Assembly: GCA_021325275.1 (NCBI GenBank)
Contig: JAJPHL010000030.1
Span: 38,567-102,566 of the forward strand
Direction of reading: 5' to 3'
Origin: Terriglobia bacterium
Lineage (GTDB): Bacteria; Acidobacteriota; Terriglobia; JAJPHL01
Length of the DNA stretch: 64,000 nt
Shown in pieces: positions 43,049-52,120 of this stretch. Made by a program: the position numbers and the translations under genes. Each line of letters starts with the position of its first letter. Within the stretch, counting starts at the first letter, position 1. The notes beneath the pieces are model-generated. The model saw only the letters and a list, made by a program, of their open reading frames with translations. It searched no databases and was not told the DNA's origin.

Positions 43049-46000
43049 ATGAGCAAGGGCCAGACCCGCGCCGCCGTCGCGCTGATCCTCGCGGCTGTGG
43101 CCGCTTTGTTCTGCGCGTCATTCGGAAAGTTTTTCTGCGGCGACAGTCTGTACTTTTTCTCGCACGCGATCACCAGCGCGTCGGAAGTTGCGCGACTCTT
43201 CACCACGCTCGACGACCTCTCCACGTACCGGCCGCTGCCCACCGTACTTTTCAGCTTCGTCCTCGAGCCGGAGTTTGGATTCCACCCGCTGCCGTATCAC
43301 GTCTTCGAGTTAGGAATGCACCTCGCCACGAGCCTGCTGGTGTTTTTCCTGGTGCGACGACTCACGCGATCGGATGCCGCAGCGCTCGTGGGCCTGGTCT
43401 TCTTCGGAGCGCAGTCGACGGGCTTTTACTTGAGCTACGACGCGACCTTTTTGCCCGATTCCACTGCGGGACTCCTTTCAGTCACGGCGTTTTTGTTGTT
43501 CGCTTACGGACGCCGCACGGCGAGTCTCGTGCCGATGGTGTTGGCGCTGTTCTGCAAGGAGAGTGCCGTGGCGATTCCTGTGGGTTTTGCGGCGATCGCG
43601 CTGATACAAGCTGCGGATGAAGGCGGCGAAGAGATCTCCGCGCTCCGCAAAGTGATCCCGGCCGCCGTTTCGACCGTGTTCTATTTAGTATTCCAGTGTT
43701 ACTTGCATAATGGGTGGGTATATCCTTCGGATAAAAGCGCTTACAGGTTCAGCTTTGGACCGGACAATCTCTACTTGAAAGCCAAATACTTGCCTTGGCT
43801 GCTCAACGTGCCGTCGGACTGGTTCCGGCAACGCGCCGGAATGATCCCCGCGACGGTGCTGATGCTGCCGCCGCTCATTTGGTTGGCAATCCGCGTGTGG
43901 CGGACGCGAAATCGCGAGGCCGTGACGCTGGTTGCGTGCGGCGTGTGGGCGTTTGCGGCGCTGGCGCCCGCGATTCCCGTGGCGCAGGTGCCGATGAAGC
44001 ACAATTTGTACATGCCCCTGGTGGCCGCGGCGGTGGCGATCGCGCGTTGTGTGTCGCACGCGCAGATCAAGGCGTCGCGGTGGTTGCTGGCGGTGTGCTT
44101 CGTAGCCGCGACGGCGTTTCACGTGCGCCAAGATTTGCGATCGTCCTGGGTCGCGGAAGGGTCCGACATTACCGAAGCGTCGCTCGCGGCGGTGAAGCGT
44201 GCGTATCCGGTGCTGTCGCGCGGCGCGCAGTTTTACATTTTGCCCGCTCGGATCCCCGGCGGGATCGCGTGGTATTTCGACGACGAATCGCTCTTTCGCC
44301 GCGCCTACAACGAGCCGCGCCTGCGCGTTTACTACGCCGGCCTGAATCGCCTGCCGCCCGCCGGTTTCGAGCGTGGATCGCGCGTCCTGGTGTTTGCATA
44401 TTATTCCGGGCGGCTCTATGACGTCACGGCGGATTACAAACGCGCGCTGCTCAGGTCTGGTCAGGATTTGCTGCCCGGGCCGTCGGGGCCTGATTCTCCG
44501 GCGTATTCGCGCGCCCAAGTCGAGTCGAAATTGCAGTGGCCCGCCGACGAATTGATCGATGGTCACGCGGCGGCGGCCGTTCCGCAAGCGATCGGCGATT
44601 CGTTGCGCGAATCGGTTGTGATGCTGCCGCAGACGACGGTGCGAATCCCGGTCGACACGCCGCTGCCCGCCGGCGCTGAGCTTCTCGTGGGTTCGGCGCA
44701 CGCGGGCCAGCAGCCAAGCGCGTCAATCGGCGCGATCGCGTGGGAAAGCGGCGGACAGCGTCACGAATTGACGCGCGTCTTCATCGAAGAGCGCGACGGC
44801 GCGGCCTGGTTCGACGACGCACAGGACTTGTCACGCTTCGCGGGACAAACCGGTACGCTCGTCCTCGAGAACGCTGGTGCGCGGGACGGCGGATGGATCG
44901 CCTGGAATCGTCTGCGCATTGTCCCGAAGTCGGCGCAAGAAGTCGCCGTGGAAGACAGGTCGCATCCATGGATTGAAGTGTCCAATTCGCTGTTGTCGAG
45001 TTTCCCCCAAGCCGAAGTTTCGAGCAGCATCCCATGGACCGCCGCGGAATTGCCGGATGGCCGCGCGGCGAGCCTCCGAAATGACTCCATTGAAGTGTTG
45101 CCGTCGACGACGGTGCGCATCCCGGTGACCACGCCGATTCCACCCGGTTCATTATTAGGGACCTATGCCCGCACGGTCGGAAAACAACGCGCTGCGGCGC
45201 TTGGCAGGATTGCGTGGGAAGGTCCCGGCCAGCGACAGGAATTAGCCCGGATACTTCTCGATCCCGGCGAAGATTGGTTCGCCACGCAAGATCTCAGCGC
45301 CGTGGCGGGACAAACCGGCACGCTGGTGCTCGAGAATCTCGGCGGCCGCGGATCCGACTGGATTGCTTGGAACGGATTGCACATCGTCTCAAAGTCAGGC
45401 CTCACGCCCGTCGCCAAATTTATGCCGCTCGCCAACTTTGCCGAGGCGCGTGTTGCGACAACCGTCGCATGGGATCAAGCCGACCTTCAGCACGGCGAAG
45501 CCGCCGGGCTACAACTGCTCAGTCGCGGCGGCGAATCGCGCGAAGCTATGCTCGTCTCGCCCTCGACAACGGTGCGATTCCCGGTGACGATTCCGGCGAA
45601 CGGCCGTTTGCGCTTCAAGTTCGCCCTGGGGCCGGGTCATGGCGGCGCTGCGGAAACTTCCGTGTCGCTGGCGACCGCGGCCGGCCTCGCTCCGTTGCTA
45701 CACGATGTCCTCGATAGCGATTCCGACGCCGACGATTGGTGGCAGGCCGACGTCGATCTAGCCGCACTCCTTGGCAAGTCGGCGGCACAATCGGGCGAAC
45801 TCGTTTTTCGCAACGACTCACCGCGCTCGTGCCGGATGGCTGCATGGAGTGATATTGAATTGCTTTCGCCGAGCGCGGAGCAAGCTCCCAAGCCGGGAAA
45901 TCCACGCCCCATTTCACTGATCGCCCTTCTGGATCCACAAAAAATCTCCTTCGACCGCCGCGAGAGATACCCGAGCTACGACAAATTCGACACGCCCTCG

Positions 46001-46378
46001 GGCGCTCCTGCGTTTCTGTGGTGCGATTCTCCGGCGCGCCCCTCGCGCTTCGCGCTCGTGACCATCGCGGGCGCCCGCGTCCGCTACGATTTTTCCGCGC
46101 TGCCGCCGCATTCCTACTTGTCGCTTGGCGTCGCGCATGGCACCGGTGTCGGTGATGGCGTGGAAGCGCGCGTTTTCTGGCAAGATACTGACGGCAGGCG
46201 CGAGATTTATCAACGCCTGGTCGCCCCGTCGATGCACGACTGGGACGACGCGATCATTCCGCTGCCGCCAAGCTCGGCGGGCGGGGGATCGCTGACCATC
46301 GAAGCGGGCTCCGGTCCCAAGGGAAACACCATCGGTGACTGGCTCGCGTGGAGCCGTTTGCGCATTATCGACCACTAA
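43049..46378 (+). CDS. Large membrane protein (GT-C/PMT-like) with four C-terminal beta-sandwich repeats
   Basis: 1109 aa. Residues 1-380 hold about ten spans with a GT-C-like first loop (FFCGDSLYFFSHAITS), YRPLPTVLFSFVLEPEFG, and FCKESAVAIPVGFAAIALIQ, related in plan to the TMTC-like protein at 28237. Residues 500-1109 are soluble with repeats. Units near 515-630 and 675-785 share VLPSTTVRIPV/VMLPQTTVRIPV, FAGQTGTLVLENAG/VAGQTGTLVLENLG and WIAWNRLRIV/WIAWNGLHIV. Two more divergent units end WSDIELLS and WLAWSRLRII. It probably handles a lipid-linked sugar, with carbohydrate-binding-like modules. It opens the surface-glycan cluster. Confidence 0.7.
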   Translation: MSKGQTRAAVALILAAVAALFCASFGKFFCGDSLYFFSHAITSASEVARLFTTLDDLSTYRPLPTVLFSFVLEPEFGFHPLPYHVFELGMHLATSLLVFFLVRRLTRSDAAALVGLVFFGAQSTGFYLSYDATFLPDSTAGLLSVTAFLLFAYGRRTASLVPMVLALFCKESAVAIPVGFAAIALIQAADEGGEEISALRKVIPAAVSTVFYLVFQCYLHNGWVYPSDKSAYRFSFGPDNLYLKAKYLPWLLNVPSDWFRQRAGMIPATVLMLPPLIWLAIRVWRTRNREAVTLVACGVWAFAALAPAIPVAQVPMKHNLYMPLVAAAVAIARCVSHAQIKASRWLLAVCFVAATAFHVRQDLRSSWVAEGSDITEASLAAVKRAYPVLSRGAQFYILPARIPGGIAWYFDDESLFRRAYNEPRLRVYYAGLNRLPPAGFERGSRVLVFAYYSGRLYDVTADYKRALLRSGQDLLPGPSGPDSPAYSRAQVESKLQWPADELIDGHAAAAVPQAIGDSLRESVVMLPQTTVRIPVDTPLPAGAELLVGSAHAGQQPSASIGAIAWESGGQRHELTRVFIEERDGAAWFDDAQDLSRFAGQTGTLVLENAGARDGGWIAWNRLRIVPKSAQEVAVEDRSHPWIEVSNSLLSSFPQAEVSSSIPWTAAELPDGRAASLRNDSIEVLPSTTVRIPVTTPIPPGSLLGTYARTVGKQRAAALGRIAWEGPGQRQELARILLDPGEDWFATQDLSAVAGQTGTLVLENLGGRGSDWIAWNGLHIVSKSGLTPVAKFMPLANFAEARVATTVAWDQADLQHGEAAGLQLLSRGGESREAMLVSPSTTVRFPVTIPANGRLRFKFALGPGHGGAAETSVSLATAAGLAPLLHDVLDSDSDADDWWQADVDLAALLGKSAAQSGELVFRNDSPRSCRMAAWSDIELLSPSAEQAPKPGNPRPISLIALLDPQKISFDRRERYPSYDKFDTPSGAPAFLWCDSPARPSRFALVTIAGARVRYDFSALPPHSYLSLGVAHGTGVGDGVEARVFWQDTDGRREIYQRLVAPSMHDWDDAIIPLPPSSAGGGSLTIEAGSGPKGNTIGDWLAWSRLRIIDH

Positions 46379-46418
46379 GCTGGTGTGATTAAGTTGGTGT
46401 GATAGCCTGAAACAAACC

Positions 46419-47465
46419 ATGAGCAATCTGTTCGAGCGCGCTGCCAACGCTTTTCGAGCCAAGCTCGGTTCCTCCGAGGATGAGGCGTATCAGGCGCGCA
46501 TGCGCCAGGAAATCGAAGCGTACCGCATGGTGGAAAACGTTCACAACTTGCCGGAGATTTTCCACCTGTGGTCGAACCGCTACGTGCGCACGAAGATGGA
46601 AGCGGTGTTCGAAGTTTCCAGTTTCAACGACTTCTACACGAAGTACATGCTGCGCTTCGCCCAGGAGAATCCCGGCGAACGGGTCGAAATCGCGAGTTTG
46701 GGCGCGGGCAACGGCGACATGGAAGTAGGTCTGGGGAAAGTTCTGCGCGACAAAGGATTCACCGCATTTCGATTCCACTGCATGGATGTGAATCCCAACA
46801 TGCTCGAGCGGGGACGCGTGCTCGCCGAGAACGCCGGACTGGCCGATCATTTTTCATTCGAGGAAGCGGACGCAGCGCGCTGGCATCCCGCGAAACCGCT
46901 CGCGGTGGTGATGGCGCATCAGGCACTGCATCACTTTGTGGAACTCGAGGCGATTTTCGCCAACGTCAAAGCGGCCATCGGCGATCGCGGATATTTCCTT
47001 ACCAACGACATGATCGGCCGCAACGGACATCAGCGCTGGCCCGAAGCATTGGCGTTGGTTCACGAGGTGTGGCGCGAAATGCCCGATCGCTACAAATACA
47101 ATCACCAACTGAAGCGCTTCGAATCGCTCTACGAAAACTGGGACTGCTCGAAGGAAGGTTTCGAAGGAATCCGCGCGCAGGACATTTTGCCGCTGCTGCT
47201 CAAGACGTTTTACTTCGAAGCGTTCGTGGCGTACGGCAATCTGGTGGACATTTTTGTCGATCGCGGATTCGGCCACAACTTCGATCCCAAGAATCCCGAC
47301 GATGTCGCGTTCATCGAGCGGTTAGGAGCCCGCGACGAAGAGGCGGTCGATCAAGGCTTGGTGAAGCCGTGCCAAATGATCGCCGCGATGCGCGCGCGGC
47401 CCGTCGAGAATCCCCGCTATTACCGCCATTGGTCGCCGGAGTTTTGCGTCCGCATGCCCGGGTGA
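46419..47465 (+). CDS. SAM-dependent methyltransferase
   Basis: 348 aa. Class I motif I reads IASLGAGNGDMEVGLGKVL (about residues 88-106), the acidic end of beta-2 is CMDVNPNMLERG, and motif IV lies around PLAVVMAHQALHHFVELEAI. The long C-terminal part (WREMPDRYKYNHQLKRF onward) has no recognised domain. It starts 40 nt after the large membrane protein gene and is followed after 18 nt by another methyltransferase. In this setting it likely methylates a sugar of the surface glycan. Confidence 0.8.
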   Translation: MSNLFERAANAFRAKLGSSEDEAYQARMRQEIEAYRMVENVHNLPEIFHLWSNRYVRTKMEAVFEVSSFNDFYTKYMLRFAQENPGERVEIASLGAGNGDMEVGLGKVLRDKGFTAFRFHCMDVNPNMLERGRVLAENAGLADHFSFEEADAARWHPAKPLAVVMAHQALHHFVELEAIFANVKAAIGDRGYFLTNDMIGRNGHQRWPEALALVHEVWREMPDRYKYNHQLKRFESLYENWDCSKEGFEGIRAQDILPLLLKTFYFEAFVAYGNLVDIFVDRGFGHNFDPKNPDDVAFIERLGARDEEAVDQGLVKPCQMIAAMRARPVENPRYYRHWSPEFCVRMPG

Positions 47466-47483
47466 TTGCTAAATGGAAAAGCG

Positions 47484-48833
47484 ATGAACGCCGAGAAGGA
47501 AGCTTGGCACGAACTCCGTCGCCAACAGGATTTCAGCGAAGACCTGGCTCGCAAAGGTTGGTTCCACAGCTTTCGCCTGCCCGACGGCACGTTTTACGAC
47601 GGCCATCTCAGCGTGGAAGAATTACAACGCCGCGTCTCGCTGATGCCCATTGAGGAAAATCTGTCCGGCCGCCGCGTCCTCGACATCGGTGCGTGGGATG
47701 GTTGGTATAGCTTTGAAATGGAGCGCCGCGGCGCGGAGGTTGTGGCGCTCGACTGCGTAGCCGTTCCGAATTTCCGCAAGATTCACTCCGCCCTGCACTC
47801 GAAAGTCGATTACCGCGTCGGCGACATTCACGACATTGCACCAGCGGAGATTGGCCGTTTCGACATCGTGCTATTTCTCAGCGTGCTTTATCACTTGAAG
47901 CATCCGCTGCTCGCCTTGGAGCGGGTCTGTTCGCTGTCGACGGATCTGGTGGTGCTGAGCTCCTTCACCAGCGACGGTGGCACAAAGCCCGTGGCAGAGT
48001 TGTTGAACGAAATTCCGCGCCTCGATTTTTTTGAGACGGACGAATTGGGCGGTCAGTTCGACAATTGGTTTGGCCCGAACGTGGCTTGTCTCCTGGCGCT
48101 TTGCCGCGCCGCCGGATTTCCGCGCGTGGAATTGATCGAAATTGCGGGCGCCAGCGCCACGGTGGCCTGCCACCGCAAGTGGCCGCCGCCGCCCCCGGAC
48201 GCCTCGGCGCCCGTTCGCTTATTGAACGCCTTGAACGCGCGAAGCTCCGGCATCAACTTTCGATCTACGGGACAAGAGGAGTACATTGCCTGCTGGTTCG
48301 AGTCGGATCGAACGGAAATCGCGCGAGGCGACGTCATGCCGGAAGCGGGCGGCTATGGCGCGCCATGTCTGCACGTCTCGCGGCGATCGGAGAACGTTTG
48401 GCAATGCAATTTCCGCTTGCCTCCGGGACTTTCACCCGGCTGGCATCCGGTATCGCTGCGAGTTGGCGACAGTGCTCCGAGCGAAAGCCGCTTGATCGCC
48501 GTGGACGTACCGTTCACCGTCGCCGCCCTGGCGATCCGCAGCGCGTGCGACGCTTTTTCCTGGGCGCCCAACGCGATCGAGCAATCCGCGGGACGCCCCG
48601 CCGGCGTATCCCTCTGGGTGGAAGGCCTGCCAGCGAACGCCGATCGCAGCAATGTGCGCGTATTTCTGGGAAGCATGGAACTGTCCGTGGACGCCGTGAA
48701 GCCATTTGACGCCGCCAGCATGCAATTGAACGCCCTGCTTCCCGAGCCGTTGGCTCCGGGAGAACACTTTCTATCGGTCGCGGCCGGAGGCGTCACCTCG
48801 CCATCGATACCCATATCGAGCGCGACCGCTTGA
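47484..48833 (+). CDS. Methyltransferase (DUF1698/CmoB-like) with C-terminal beta domains
   Basis: 449 aa from the ATG at 47484, preferred over an upstream TTG. The N-terminal part resembles CmoB/DUF1698 enzymes: WFHSFRLPDGTFYDG, RVLDIGAWDGWYSFEMERRG and VLFLSVLYHLKHPLLALERV. After residue 240 it continues as beta-rich sequence (GHINFR-type strands; VWQCNFRLPPGLSPGWHPVS) and a last Ig-like module near 350-445 (GVSLWVEGLPANADRSNVRV). tRNA-modifying CmoB lacks such domains, so a glycan target is more likely here. Confidence 0.8.
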   Translation: MNAEKEAWHELRRQQDFSEDLARKGWFHSFRLPDGTFYDGHLSVEELQRRVSLMPIEENLSGRRVLDIGAWDGWYSFEMERRGAEVVALDCVAVPNFRKIHSALHSKVDYRVGDIHDIAPAEIGRFDIVLFLSVLYHLKHPLLALERVCSLSTDLVVLSSFTSDGGTKPVAELLNEIPRLDFFETDELGGQFDNWFGPNVACLLALCRAAGFPRVELIEIAGASATVACHRKWPPPPPDASAPVRLLNALNARSSGINFRSTGQEEYIACWFESDRTEIARGDVMPEAGGYGAPCLHVSRRSENVWQCNFRLPPGLSPGWHPVSLRVGDSAPSESRLIAVDVPFTVAALAIRSACDAFSWAPNAIEQSAGRPAGVSLWVEGLPANADRSNVRVFLGSMELSVDAVKPFDAASMQLNALLPEPLAPGEHFLSVAAGGVTSPSIPISSATA

Positions 48834-48884
48834 CGCCGCACTCGAATACGATCGTGCCGCGCATAGTATGATGTTGATGAGCGC

Positions 48885-50924
48885 ATGAGGCTGGCGTACT
48901 TTTCCCCATTGAATCCGCGCCGTTCCGGCATTTCCGATTATTCGGAAGCATTGTTGCCGCATCTCGCGCGACTCGCCGACATCGAAGTTTTCGTGGAAGA
49001 TTACCGTCCGGAAAATCACGACATCGAAAAACTCCTTCCCGTTCGCCATTGGCGGGAGTTTGAAGCAGAACACGCGGCGGGCCGCTTCGACGGCGTGTTG
49101 TATCAAATGGGCAACAATCCGTATCACGTATATGTGCGCGACCTGGCGTTGCGCATTCCCGGCGTGATCGTGCTCCACGAATACAACATGCATTACCTCG
49201 CTGCCGATGCCACGGTGTTGCGCAACGATTGGGACTCTTACACGCGCGAGCTCGAACGCGAAGGCGGACCCGCCGCGCTCGAACACGCGCGGCGCGCGCA
49301 ACGCGGCGAAGTTACGCTGGAATTCGACCGCTATGCCATGAATCGGTCGATGATCGAAGCGAGCCAGGGCTTGATCGTGCACAGCCATTACGTTGAAAGA
49401 CAAGTGCGCCGCGAGGGCCACACGCTGCCGATTGGCGTCATTCCCCACGGAGTCGAAGCGCCGCCTGTCGATCCGGCCATCGCGCGGCGGCGCTTGGAAA
49501 TGGACGGTGAGCCGCTCTTCGGCGTCTTCGGATTTTTGAAGCATTACAAGAGGATCACCAGCGTGATTCAGGCCTTCGCTCGGCTCGCGCGTTATCGCCC
49601 GGAAGCCCGCTTGATTCTCGCCGGTGAAGAGCATCCGCACTATCCGCTGCGTGCGTTGATTCGAGATCTCGGGCAAGCCGATCGCATCCGAATCCTCGGC
49701 CACGTGCCGCTCGACGAATTTGTGGAATACATGGCGGCGTGCGACGTCTGCTTGAACTTGCGCTATCCCACGGCGGGCGAAAGCTCCGGCAGTTTGCTTC
49801 GCGAAATGGCGCTGGGCCGCGCGGTGATCGTCAGTGACATCGGCGCATTTTCCGAATTGCCCGACGACGCTTGCATCAAGATTCCCGCGGGTCCCGAGGC
49901 GTCGCTGGGCGAGCCGGAGTGGCTCTTCGAGTACATGAATACGCTCGTGAATCGTCCGGATTTGGCGCGCGCCCTCGGCGCCAAAGCCGCCGATTACACT
50001 GCGCGCGAGTGTTCGTGGGAAAAAGCAGCGTCGATGTACGTTGAGTTTCTCGCGAAATTCGCGCAACCCGCCGCGAGACCGGCGCCGGCGGCCGAAATCG
50101 CGCACCAAGAGACGATGGAAGAATGCATTCTCGCCTTCAGCAAGCATCATCCGGAAGGCGAGAACTACGCGCGTACACACATGCATCGCTTCTTGCATAC
50201 GCTCGACATCACGCCGAAAGGCGGAGCGGGGAAGAGCGTGCTCGAAATGGGCTGTTACATGCAAATGACGCCCGTGCTGAAACTTTTCCTGGGATACGAC
50301 GACGTTCGCGGCTGCTACTTTGGTCCCGCCGGAGAGACGAATTTCAAAACCGTGCGCGCGGGCGAATCTGGAAAAAACGCCGGCCGTGAGTTTTCCTGCT
50401 ACGTCGATCTTTTTGACGCCGAGAAAGACGCGTATCCCTACGAAGACTCCCGCTTCGATACCGTGCTGTGTTGCGAATTGCTCGAGCATCTTTACTTCGA
50501 TCCGATGCACTTGATGTCGGAGGCGAATCGCATTCTCAAGGTCGGCGGACACTTGGTGCTGACCACGCCGAATATCACCAGCCTGCGCGCGATTCACGCC
50601 GCACTGCATGGGCATCACCCCGGTTTGTACACCGTGTACGTAAAACCGGCCGCCGACGGGTCGATTGATCCGCGTCACAATCGCGAGTGGTCGCCGGCGG
50701 ATATGCATGTATTGTTTCCGGCGGCAGGCTTTGCGATCGAAACGATGAACACCACGTGGTACACACCGTTGCAACCAGAGGACGAGCGGCGGAATCACGA
50801 GATGGACGAATTGCTGCGTCAACGCGGATTGCCCCGCGAGTTGCGCGGCGATTGCTTGTGCGTCGTGGGGCGCAAAACGGGTCCGGTGAGAGAACGCTGG
50901 CCACGAGGCTTGTATGACGGTTAG
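48885..50924 (+). CDS. Fusion of GT4-type glycosyltransferase and methyltransferase
   Basis: 679 aa. Residues 1-390 are a GT-B glycosyltransferase: YFSPLNPRRSGISDYSEALL, VIVLHEYNMHYLAADATVLR, the acceptor/donor hinge GVIPHGVEAPP, FGVFGFLKHYKRITSVIQAF, and the donor-site LRYPTAGESSGSLLREMALG (E-x7-E region). Residues 410-675 form a methyltransferase: KSVLEMGCYMQMTPVLKLFL, TVLCCELLEHLYFDPMHLMS, ILKVGGHLVLTTPNITSLR. It probably adds a sugar and methylates the product. Its stop overlaps the ABC permease start by 11 nt. Confidence 0.85.
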   Translation: MRLAYFSPLNPRRSGISDYSEALLPHLARLADIEVFVEDYRPENHDIEKLLPVRHWREFEAEHAAGRFDGVLYQMGNNPYHVYVRDLALRIPGVIVLHEYNMHYLAADATVLRNDWDSYTRELEREGGPAALEHARRAQRGEVTLEFDRYAMNRSMIEASQGLIVHSHYVERQVRREGHTLPIGVIPHGVEAPPVDPAIARRRLEMDGEPLFGVFGFLKHYKRITSVIQAFARLARYRPEARLILAGEEHPHYPLRALIRDLGQADRIRILGHVPLDEFVEYMAACDVCLNLRYPTAGESSGSLLREMALGRAVIVSDIGAFSELPDDACIKIPAGPEASLGEPEWLFEYMNTLVNRPDLARALGAKAADYTARECSWEKAASMYVEFLAKFAQPAARPAPAAEIAHQETMEECILAFSKHHPEGENYARTHMHRFLHTLDITPKGGAGKSVLEMGCYMQMTPVLKLFLGYDDVRGCYFGPAGETNFKTVRAGESGKNAGREFSCYVDLFDAEKDAYPYEDSRFDTVLCCELLEHLYFDPMHLMSEANRILKVGGHLVLTTPNITSLRAIHAALHGHHPGLYTVYVKPAADGSIDPRHNREWSPADMHVLFPAAGFAIETMNTTWYTPLQPEDERRNHEMDELLRQRGLPRELRGDCLCVVGRKTGPVRERWPRGLYDG

Positions 50925-52110
50925 CTTTTCCAACGCGACGGCGCAATCCGATGGCCTGCGTGTGACCGTGAGCGCGGCCGTCGCCGGCATCGACGGAAAC
51001 TCCGCGTTGCGCCTCGGCGGAATTGTCTACGATCCCTCGACGGGCGCGACCATCGACGATTCCGCGCGCGCGGAGCTGGCAGGCCAGAGAATTCAGGTAG
51101 AGATTCCTGAAGAAGACGGGCGCTATCGTGTGCTCGTCGCCGTTGTCGACGAAGGTGTCGCGTGGCTCCATCATCGCGGCGGCGACGCCCTGGAAATGGA
51201 CGTAGCGGTTTCCGGTGGCGCGGCGCGCGTGACTTCTCTACGCAATACCACCGCCTCAACCCGCGCGATGGAACGCACCGGCCTGATCCTGCGCCGCGCA
51301 TTCGTGTATCCCTTTCGCGTGCTTTGGCAACATCACTCGCTGATCGCCTCCATGGTACGGCGCGACATCCATGGGCGTTATCGAGGTTCGGTCGCCGGAC
51401 TGTTTTGGACCGTGATTAATCCGCTGCTGATGATGCTGACGTACTCGCTGGTCTTCGGATTGATCCTCAAACAACGCTGGGGACCGGATCCGGCGCACGC
51501 GGGATTCATGAATTTCCCGCTGTACTTCATTGCCGGCATGTTGCCGTGGCTGGCGTTCAACGAAGCGCTCGGGCGATCGGCCAATGCGGTGCTGGAGCAT
51601 CGCACGCTGGTGAAGCGCGTGCTTTTTCCGATTGAGATTGTCCCCGTCAACGTGACGCTCGCCGGATTGGTCAGCGAGTTTTTCGGCGCGCTGGTTTTTC
51701 TGGCGGTGTTGTTGGCCGTGCGTCACTCGGTTCCGCTGTCGGTGATGTATTTACCGGCGATCATTGTGCCGCAGATTCTCTTGACGCTCGGTCTCTCGTG
51801 GTTTCTGGCGGGACTGGGAGTGTTCCTGCGCGACGTCGGACAATTTCTGGCGTTCTTCCTCACGCTGCTGTTTTTCTGCACGCCGATTTGTTATCCCGAG
51901 CCGCAATCGGGCGTCCCCGAAGCGCTGAAGAGCTTTTTCCGCGTGAATCCCATTTACGTAATGGTAAAAGCGTATCGCGCTGTGCTGCTCGACGGCACGC
52001 CGCCCAACTGGACCTCGCTCGCATGGCTAACGCTCGTCGCACTCGCCGCATTCATCTTCGGCTTCGCGTGGTTTTACAAGTCGAGAAAGGCCTTCGCGGA
52101 CGTGCTGTAA
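50914..52110 (+). CDS. Polysaccharide ABC transporter permease (Wzm-like) with extra N-terminal beta domain
   Basis: 398 aa. Residues 1-115 are soluble and beta-rich (LRLGGIVYDPSTGATIDDSA, GRYRVLVAVVDEGVAWLHHR). The ABC-2 type permease follows: SLIASMVRRDIHGRYRGSVA, TVINPLLMMLTYSLVFGLIL, FNEALGRSANAVLEHRTLVK and the last spans LAFFLTLLFFCTPICYPEPQ and LVALAAFIFGFAWFY. It exports lipid-linked glycan across the inner membrane with the ATPase encoded 10 nt downstream. An N-terminal domain of this kind is not found in typical Wzm. Confidence 0.88.
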   Translation: MTVSFSNATAQSDGLRVTVSAAVAGIDGNSALRLGGIVYDPSTGATIDDSARAELAGQRIQVEIPEEDGRYRVLVAVVDEGVAWLHHRGGDALEMDVAVSGGAARVTSLRNTTASTRAMERTGLILRRAFVYPFRVLWQHHSLIASMVRRDIHGRYRGSVAGLFWTVINPLLMMLTYSLVFGLILKQRWGPDPAHAGFMNFPLYFIAGMLPWLAFNEALGRSANAVLEHRTLVKRVLFPIEIVPVNVTLAGLVSEFFGALVFLAVLLAVRHSVPLSVMYLPAIIVPQILLTLGLSWFLAGLGVFLRDVGQFLAFFLTLLFFCTPICYPEPQSGVPEALKSFFRVNPIYVMVKAYRAVLLDGTPPNWTSLAWLTLVALAAFIFGFAWFYKSRKAFADVL

Positions 52111-52120
52111 GCGTAACGTC

